From Rubricoccus marinus (lineage in GTDB: Bacteria; Bacteroidota; Rhodothermia; Rhodothermales; Rubricoccaceae), in NCBI RefSeq assembly GCF_002257665.1, contig NZ_MQWB01000001.1, positions 249,482-281,883 on the forward strand: a stretch of DNA of 32,402 bases, read 5' to 3'. Below the pieces are notes generated by a model that saw only the letters and a program-made list of their open reading frames with translations, was not told the origin of the DNA and ran no database searches. A program made the position numbers and the translations under genes. Positions 27,957 through 32,402 of the stretch are shown piece after piece. Each line of letters opens with the position of its first letter. The first letter of the stretch is position 1.

Positions 27957-28516
27957 CAGACCGTCGCGACGCGGTCCGCGTCGCGCACGTCGGTGAGGAG
28001 GCAGGCTTCGAGGCCGGGCCCGTCGGGATCGCCGTGGAGGACAGAGATGTCGCCGGTGGTCTCCATGACCACGGCGCGGACCTGCGCGATCTGCGTCACG
28101 TTGGCCTCGCGGAGCTTGGCCCACACGTCGGCCTCGGTCACGTGGGTGCGGCGGAGGTTTTCGGAGATCATGCCCTCGCGCGTCATCAGCACGATGGGCT
28201 CGTTGTCCATCAGGTTCTCCATCCAGTTCAGCCTCTGGCGCAGTGCTGCCACGGCCATCTGGATCACGAAAACGGCCGTCAGCGCCGCGACGGCGCGGAG
28301 CAGCGAGGGCCCGTCAAAGAGGATGCTGCCCGCCACGATGGAGCCGATGGCGACGGTCATCGCGAAGTCGAAGCCGGACATCTTCGAGAACGTCCGCAGC
28401 CCCGACACGCGGGTGTAGAGCACCAGGACGGCGTAGACGCCCAGCGCCGTCAGCGCCACGTCGCCGACGGAGTCCCAGGTGGTGAAAAACCAGTCGTCCA
28501 GGTCGAAATCGCTCAT
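27956..28516 (-). CDS. DUF421 membrane protein (copy 2)
   Basis: This 186-residue YetF-like protein has an N-terminal region with two or three helices (VGDVALTALGVYAVLVLY, FAMTVAIGSIVAGSILF, LLRAVAALTAVFVIQMAVAAL) and the family mark GLRTFSKMSGFDFAMTVAIG. A soluble DUF421 domain (ENLRRTHVTEADVWAKLREANV...VRAVVMETTGDISVLHG) follows. Function is unknown. It lies three bases after the stop of a close paralogue and overlaps the glycosylase start by one base. The N-terminus before the helices is acidic (SDFDLDDWFFTTWD). Confidence 0.9.
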   Translation of the reverse strand: MSDFDLDDWFFTTWDSVGDVALTALGVYAVLVLYTRVSGLRTFSKMSGFDFAMTVAIGSIVAGSILFDGPSLLRAVAALTAVFVIQMAVAALRQRLNWMENLMDNEPIVLMTREGMISENLRRTHVTEADVWAKLREANVTQIAQVRAVVMETTGDISVLHGDPDGPGLEACLLTDVRDADRVATV

Positions 28517-28519
28517 GGG

Positions 28520-29083
28520 TTATCCGTCGTAGTCGTCCCTGCCGAGGCCGACGCGCTCTGCCTCCCGCACGCCGCGGAGGATGCAGGGGTGGAGGGCCTT
28601 CCCGCTGGGGTCGCCGTGGAGGACCGAGATGTCGCCGGTGGTTTCGAGCACGACGGCGCGGACCTCGTTGGGGTCCAGCACGTTGGCCTCGCGGAGCTTG
28701 GCCCAGAGGTCATTCTCGGTCACGCGCGTTTTTTCGAGGTTGTCGCGGAGGATGCGTTCCCCGGCCATGAGCACGATGGGCTCGTTGTCGGCCACGTCCT
28801 CCATCCAGTCCGTGTCCTTGCGGAGCCGCGAGACCACCCACTGGATGCCGAACAGGCTCGCCATCGCGACGGCCGCTTGCGGGATGGACGGCGCCGCCGA
28901 GAGGATGGTGGAGGCGAGGACGGAGCCCATCGCGACGGTCATCGCGAAGTCCACGCTCGTCATCTTGGAAAAGCTCCGCAGGCCCACGAGCCGCACGAGG
29001 AGGATCAGGACGGCGTAGATGAACAGCGCCGAGAGGACTGTCGCGAGGATGTTGGTCGGGTCGACCGCGAACCATTCGGCCAT
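28520..29083 (-). CDS. DUF421 membrane protein (copy 1)
   Basis: This 187-residue paralogue of the next gene has the same order: MAEWFAVDPTNILATVLSALF and IYAVLILLVRLVGLR helices, FSKMTSVDFAMTVAMGSVLAS, then the soluble RVTENDLWAKLREANVLDPNEV...ETTGDISVLHGD domain. The shared blocks (FSKM-DFAMTVA-GS, WAKLREANV, ETTGDISVLHGDP) point to tandem duplication, while the N-termini have diverged. It is the first gene of the overlapping DUF421-DUF421-glycosylase set. One degenerate 9-bp copy (CCCAGAGGT) lies near 28702. Confidence 0.9.
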   Translation of the reverse strand: MAEWFAVDPTNILATVLSALFIYAVLILLVRLVGLRSFSKMTSVDFAMTVAMGSVLASTILSAAPSIPQAAVAMASLFGIQWVVSRLRKDTDWMEDVADNEPIVLMAGERILRDNLEKTRVTENDLWAKLREANVLDPNEVRAVVLETTGDISVLHGDPSGKALHPCILRGVREAERVGLGRDDYDG

Positions 29084-29118
29084 GTCTCAGAGGGGAGGGG
29101 TGAGAGGAAAGGCGCCGG

Positions 29119-29136
29119 GCCTCTGGCGCCAGAGGC
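29119..29136. repeat. 9-bp word palindrome GCCTCTGGCGCCAGAGGC
   Basis: Perfect 18-bp palindrome between the DHH phosphoesterase stop and the DUF421 start. Confidence 0.85.
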
Positions 29137-29184
29137 TACGCCCGGCGCGCGGGCGCCCTCGCGGATTCCCGGTGCGTCCGGGGC

Positions 29185-30282
29185 TTACGCGTCTGGGGAG
29201 ACGTGGGCCTCTGGCGCGAAGCCGAGCGCGTCGAGAACGTCGTTGAAGACCTCGGGCGGGAGGTGGCCGCCAGAGGCCTGGTCGTGCCCGTGGCCCCACT
29301 TCCCGTTCCAGCCGGGCGTGTCGATGGCCTGGTAGATCTGGGGGAGCGGGAGGTCTTTGCGCGAGGTCCGGGTCGAGAACGCGACGGTGCCGTCCAGGTA
29401 GCCGGTGTTGGCGCAGATCACGGCGTATTTCTTGAGCCGCGTGCGCCAGCGCTGCGCGATCAGCGGGTGCACCTGGCAGCGCGAGTCCACGCGGACAAGC
29501 GCGAACGGCTCGGTCTCGGAAAACGTCGGCGCGGCCTGCCCGGCGACGTCCATCGCGGCCTTGACCTCGGCGCGGGCGTCGTGGAGCGGCTGCGCCTCGG
29601 GCGATTCCGCCAGAGGCTTCGGGCCGTCTTCGGTCATGAGCAGGTCGAGGGCCTCTTGCGCGCGGAACGTGCTCGCGCGGCGCGCGGCGTTGACGAGGAC
29701 GGTCGCCTCTTTGAGCCACTTCGCGGTGTGGCGCCGCTTGGCGTCGGCCATGAGCGGCCACGGCGCCTTTTCGCCCAGGTCCGAGATGATGCCGACGGCG
29801 GCGATCCAGTCCAACTCGCGCAGCTCGTCCACATCGGGCGCCGCGGCTTCGAGGAGGCCGTAGGCCAGCCACGCGCTACACGGGATGGGCTCCCAGTCGT
29901 AGGCGCTGACCACAAACCCGGCCTCTGGCGCACCGCTCGGGCGGTGGTGGTCCACGTAGAGGACTGGGACGCCAGAGGCTTCGAGCGTGCCCGTCTCGTT
30001 CACGCCGAGGTCGGTCACGACCAGGCTCGCGGGGTCCATCTCACCGAGCCTCTGGCGAGCGCTGTCGGAGAACGCGGACTCGTCGCGGCCGGAGGGGACG
30101 ACAACGACATCGGTAAAGCCGAGAAGGGGGAGCGCGCGGCCGAAGAGGGCGCCAGCGGCCAGGCCGTCGGCGTCGAAGTGGCAGAACACGACGCAACGGC
30201 CCTCGCGCGGGGCGGCGCCGAGCCACTGCTTAAACGTGTGGACGGCCTCGGGGAAGGCGTCCGCGAGCGGGAGGGCGTCCAT
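29185..30282 (-). CDS. DHH-family phosphoesterase
   Basis: This 365-residue cytosolic protein has the DHH superfamily motifs: CHFDADGLAAGA (35-43), VVTDLGVNE with Asp91, YVDHHRP with Asp111-His112-His113, and the C-terminal DHHA1-like GHGHDQASGGHLPPEVFNDV. These metal-dependent enzymes include RecJ-type nucleases and nanoRNA or cyclic dinucleotide phosphodiesterases. The single-domain layout without an OB fold fits the smaller RecJ-like/archaeal relatives, so the substrate cannot be fixed. The ATG at 30282 overlaps the stop of the small basic ORF (TGATG). It is downstream of the ATP-dependent ligase on the same strand, consistent with a DNA-processing role. A repeat-derived Gly-Ala-Pro-Glu-Ala stretch follows the DHH motif. 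Confidence 0.9.
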   Translation of the reverse strand: MDALPLADAFPEAVHTFKQWLGAAPREGRCVVFCHFDADGLAAGALFGRALPLLGFTDVVVVPSGRDESAFSDSARQRLGEMDPASLVVTDLGVNETGTLEASGVPVLYVDHHRPSGAPEAGFVVSAYDWEPIPCSAWLAYGLLEAAAPDVDELRELDWIAAVGIISDLGEKAPWPLMADAKRRHTAKWLKEATVLVNAARRASTFRAQEALDLLMTEDGPKPLAESPEAQPLHDARAEVKAAMDVAGQAAPTFSETEPFALVRVDSRCQVHPLIAQRWRTRLKKYAVICANTGYLDGTVAFSTRTSRKDLPLPQIYQAIDTPGWNGKWGHGHDQASGGHLPPEVFNDVLDALGFAPEAHVSPDA

Positions 30283-30416
30283 CAGGAGAGGGGGTGGTGG
30301 GACCAGCGACGCCGATGCGAGCGCTTGTAGCGCCGCCGGGTGGCGGTCGCGCGGATGGCGGAGCGGCGCCTCTGGCGCAAGAAGCGAGTGAGCGAGGAGA
30401 ACGGGAGGACGATCAT
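30282..30416 (-). CDS. Possible 44-residue basic protein between ligase and DHH gene
   Basis: ATG 30414-30416 overlaps the ligase TGA as ATGA, and the ORF stop overlaps the DHH start as TGATG. The ORF therefore fills the gap exactly with two coupling overlaps. The product is strongly basic (RFLRQRRRSAIRATATRRRYKRS, shown in part) after a hydrophobic start MIVLPFSSLT, and it includes a 9-bp repeat copy reading Leu-Arg-Gln-Arg. It has no family that I know. The overlaps could be chance in such GC-rich DNA, or could be a re-initiation bridge rather than a functional peptide. Confidence 0.35.
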   Translation of the reverse strand: MIVLPFSSLTRFLRQRRRSAIRATATRRRYKRSHRRRWSHHPLS

Positions 30417-32401
30417 GGGCTCTCGCCAGAGGCGTGTTGGGAGGTGTAGATGGCGCGGACGGTCTCGACGGTGTCGACCTCGGAGGCGGGCTTGTCCGGC
30501 CGGAGGCGCACGATGCGCGGGAAGCGGAGCGCGAAGCCGCTTTTGTGACGCTTGGACTCCTGGACGGCGTCGAACGTGACCTCGATCACGATCTCGGGCT
30601 CGACGACGCGCACGCGGCCGTGGGCGAACTGCTGCCGCGTGTGCGCCTTGAACCACTCGGTCAGCTCTTCCAATTCGGCGTCTTTGAGCCCGCTGTACGC
30701 CTTGCCGACGTTGACGAGTTCGGGGTCGCTTTCGGACCGGCGCACGGCAAACGTGAAGTCGCTCAGGTACTTCCGCCGCCCCCCGCTGCCGACCTCGACG
30801 CTGGTCACGACGACATCCAACGTGGCGAGGGCGCGCTTGATCTTGAGCCACTCGCGCCCGCGGCGCCCGGGGCGGTAGGTGGAGTCCAGCCGCTTCACCA
30901 TGAGCCCCTCGTTGCCTCTGGCGCGGGCGTCCTCGAACGCGGCGTCGAGCGCGGCCACGTCGTCCATGACCGTCACGCGCGAGGCGTGGAGCGGCGCCGC
31001 CAGAGGCAGGGCGTCCAGGCGCCTCTGGCGCTCCGAAAGCGGCTCGTCGAGGTGGAGGTCGCCGTCGGCGTAGAGCACGTCGTAGGCGACAAAGGCGACG
31101 GGAAACTCGTCGAGGACGGCCTGGGGGGGCTTTTTGCGGCCGAGCCGTTTCTGGAGGCTCGCGAACGGCGCCACGCGCAGGGCGTCCTCGCCGGGCCAGA
31201 CGGGAACGATCTCGCCGTCGAGCACCAGTCCGCGCGGGCTCGCTGCCGCCAACGCCGCCAGAGGCTCTACCAGGTCGGGGAACTGCCCGGTGTTCTCGTC
31301 CAACGTGCGCGAGAAGAGGGCGACGCGCGTCGGCCCGGCGGGGCCTTCGACGATCTGGCCGTGCAGCGTCTCGCCATCGGGGTCGCCAGAGGCCTCTGGC
31401 GTGCGCGCAGCCTCGGGCGCCAGAGGCGCGATGTGTGCCTGGGCGCGGATGCCGTCGTACTTGTCCTCCACGGCGAACGTCTCGGGCATGAGCCGCGCGA
31501 CCTCGGGCGCCGGGTCTTCGCCGGGAGCGGACTCGGCGGGCGTGGCGAGCATAAACGTGATGGGGTGGAACAGCGCGAACGTGGCCTCGCCCAGCCGGTC
31601 CTGCCGCGCGAGGACGGCGGTTTCGCCCAGGTCGCCCGTCAGCATGTGCGCGCGGCGGACGGCGCCGGCCTCGCGCTCGAACGTCCGCGCAAGCGCGGCC
31701 TCCACGCCGCCCTGGAGCAGCCCGATCCGCGTCTCGCCCGCGAGCAGCTTGACGAGAAAGCGGGCCTCTGGCGGGGAGAGCGTGCCGAGCATCGCGCCGG
31801 TTTTCTCGGTCCGCGCTTTCGACCCGCGCGTGGCGGCGAGGTCGGCGAAAAAGGAGGCCGCATCCGCGAGGCTGAAGCCGCTGGCGCCAGAGGCTCCGGG
31901 CGCCGAGGCGTCCTGAGCGTACCCCCCGCGTTGCTCCCCTTCGGTCGCAACGCTGTCCCCCTTGACAAGGGGGACGGTCACATCTCGCTCGTCTGCACTC
32001 GCGGAGTCGCCAGAGGCTGAATCTGAACTGTCCCCCTCGGGGAGGGGGACAGATCCAACCGCCGTTTCAGGCGCGTTGGATCGGGGGGTAGGCCCGTCGC
32101 CAGAGCTCATCGCCCCGCCAGAGGCCAGCGCGTCGTGCGCGAGGTCGCCGGGGTCGCCTAGCTGGACGAGCCTCTGGCGGAGCGCGTCGGGCTCGGCGCC
32201 AGAGGCGGCGGCGATGGCGTTCAGGAGGGCGCTGTGGCCGACGCCCACGGTCCGCTGGTCCGCGAGGGGAAACACGCGGCCGGCGGCCCACCGCGCGGCG
32301 CGGCGGAGGTCGGCGTCGCCTAGCTCGCGCAAGAGGCCGCCGAGCAGGTCGGCTTTGGCGTTGCGGCCGCTCTCGTCCGCGATGGCGGCGAGCGTGTCGG
32401 C
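30413..32401 (-). CDS. ATP-dependent DNA ligase (5' partial)
   Basis: The frame is open to the right edge (residues ADTLAAIADESGRNAKADLLGG precede the visible TTG at 32332, given in part), so the N-terminus is missing. The enzyme seals nicks in DNA with ATP. The N-terminal helical domain has LAGxVFP-like AAGRVFPLADQRTVGVG. The catalytic motif I is EDKYDGIR (Lys codon 31460-31462). Later motifs are LDGEIVPVW, FPVAFVAYDVLY, EGLMVKRLDSTYRPGRRGREWLKIKR (in pieces) and a C-terminal OB domain. Two repeat-built inserts are visible. One is a ~100-residue low-complexity stretch in the N-terminal domain, which carries a complete bipartite hairpin pair (31921-32089). The other is a ~22-residue stretch just after motif I (31370-31437). 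Neither breaks the frame. The stop is coupled to the 44-residue ORF by ATGA. Confidence 0.92.
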   Translation of the reverse strand, partial: ADTLAAIADESGRNAKADLLGGLLRELGDADLRRAARWAAGRVFPLADQRTVGVGHSALLNAIAAASGAEPDALRQRLVQLGDPGDLAHDALASGGAMSSGDGPTPRSNAPETAVGSVPLPEGDSSDSASGDSASADERDVTVPLVKGDSVATEGEQRGGYAQDASAPGASGASGFSLADAASFFADLAATRGSKARTEKTGAMLGTLSPPEARFLVKLLAGETRIGLLQGGVEAALARTFEREAGAVRRAHMLTGDLGETAVLARQDRLGEATFALFHPITFMLATPAESAPGEDPAPEVARLMPETFAVEDKYDGIRAQAHIAPLAPEAARTPEASGDPDGETLHGQIVEGPAGPTRVALFSRTLDENTGQFPDLVEPLAALAAASPRGLVLDGEIVPVWPGEDALRVAPFASLQKRLGRKKPPQAVLDEFPVAFVAYDVLYADGDLHLDEPLSERQRRLDALPLAAPLHASRVTVMDDVAALDAAFEDARARGNEGLMVKRLDSTYRPGRRGREWLKIKRALATLDVVVTSVEVGSGGRRKYLSDFTFAVRRSESDPELVNVGKAYSGLKDAELEELTEWFKAHTRQQFAHGRVRVVEPEIVIEVTFDAVQESKRHKSGFALRFPRIVRLRPDKPASEVDTVETVRAIYTSQHASGESP
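31921..32089. repeat. Inverted pair of bipartite double-hairpin elements inside the ligase gene
   Basis: The reverse half has ACCCCCC, hairpin GCGTTGC (31928-31934) / GCAACGC (31947-31953) and palindrome arms GTCCCCCTTG / CAAGGGGGAC (31955-31975). The forward half has CTGTCCCCCTC / GAGGGGGACAG (32028-32052), hairpin GATCCAAC-CGCC / GGCG-c-GTTGGATC (32052-32082) and GGGGGGT. The 52-bp spacer contains a 9-bp repeat and TCTGAA just before the forward half, as at 17768-17774. Confidence 0.8.
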
Positions 32402-32402
32402 A

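Noticed and set aside
30434-32020. Plus-strand ORF (528 codons) opposite the DNA ligase
   Set aside because: Shadow of the ligase, which shows catalytic motifs in order.
32330-32332. TTG as the true ligase start
   Set aside because: The frame continues to the window edge with plausible ligase residues (NAKADLLGGL), so the start is outside.

Overview
The window is very GC-rich (roughly 70% by eye) and gene-dense. It reads as the chromosome of a member of the Rhodothermota/Bacteroidota side of the tree. The pointers are a type IX secretion (Por) sorting domain on a DUF4331 protein, a TonB-dependent receptor with an N-terminal carboxypeptidase-like domain, Pkn-type kinases fused to TPRs, a lipoprotein, and weak TAnnTTTG-like -7 elements instead of Shine-Dalgarno-rich leaders. 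The family Rubricoccaceae (Rubrivirga/Rubricoccus) is my best guess, but that is inference. I see no rRNA, tRNA, CRISPR array or prophage.

Layout. 1-5007 (+): the end of a degenerate glycosidase-like membrane protein, a short DUF721 (DciA-like) protein, an unknown 107-residue protein and a Ser/Thr kinase with a TPR tail. 5096-6301: a small lipoprotein (-) and a zinc-ribbon protein (+). 6332-13206 (-): a DUF4331 T9SS cargo, a membrane-anchored TPR protein, a His-rich membrane-anchored protein and a TonB-dependent receptor, a possible metal-handling locus. A STAND ATPase (+) diverges from it. 15487-19460: a DUF1761 membrane protein (-) and two different photolyase/cryptochrome genes (+). 19642-22647: a small membrane protein (-), a ZIP-like membrane protein and phosphoglucomutase. 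22707-23678: a REP-associated tyrosine transposase (RAYT) between two ~190-bp inverted repeats. 23739-26382 (+): a secreted M28 peptidase, a small Tat-exported protein and a YkgJ-type Cys-cluster protein. 26406-32401 (-): inorganic pyrophosphatase, a Nei/Fpg-type glycosylase overlapping a tandem DUF421 pair, a DHH phosphoesterase, a possible 44-residue ORF and an ATP-dependent DNA ligase that runs off the window.

The most striking feature is not a gene. A 9-bp word, GCCAGAGGC / GCCTCTGGC, occurs well over 100 times, in genes and between them, in every frame (Ala-Ser-Gly, Pro-Leu-Ala, Leu-Trp-Arg; Ala-Arg-Gly, Pro-Glu-Ala, Arg-Gln-Arg). It often forms the palindrome GCCTCTGGCGCCAGAGGC just after stop codons, and it builds in-frame insertions in conserved enzymes (phosphoglucomutase, DNA ligase, protein kinase). 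On top of this lie at least two larger families. One is a bipartite double-hairpin element whose arms covary between copies; a whole inverted pair sits in frame inside the DNA ligase gene. The other is a GGGCGTATCGCATACGCCC REP family tied to the RAYT. Together these suggest a genome shaped by frame-tolerant iterated elements, resembling HIP1, DNA-uptake sequences or Rickettsia palindromic elements in behaviour but not in sequence.

Four of the genes here act on DNA damage or breaks (two photolyases, Nei-type glycosylase, ATP-dependent ligase), which fits a sunlit, possibly marine or saline lifestyle. They are not one operon.
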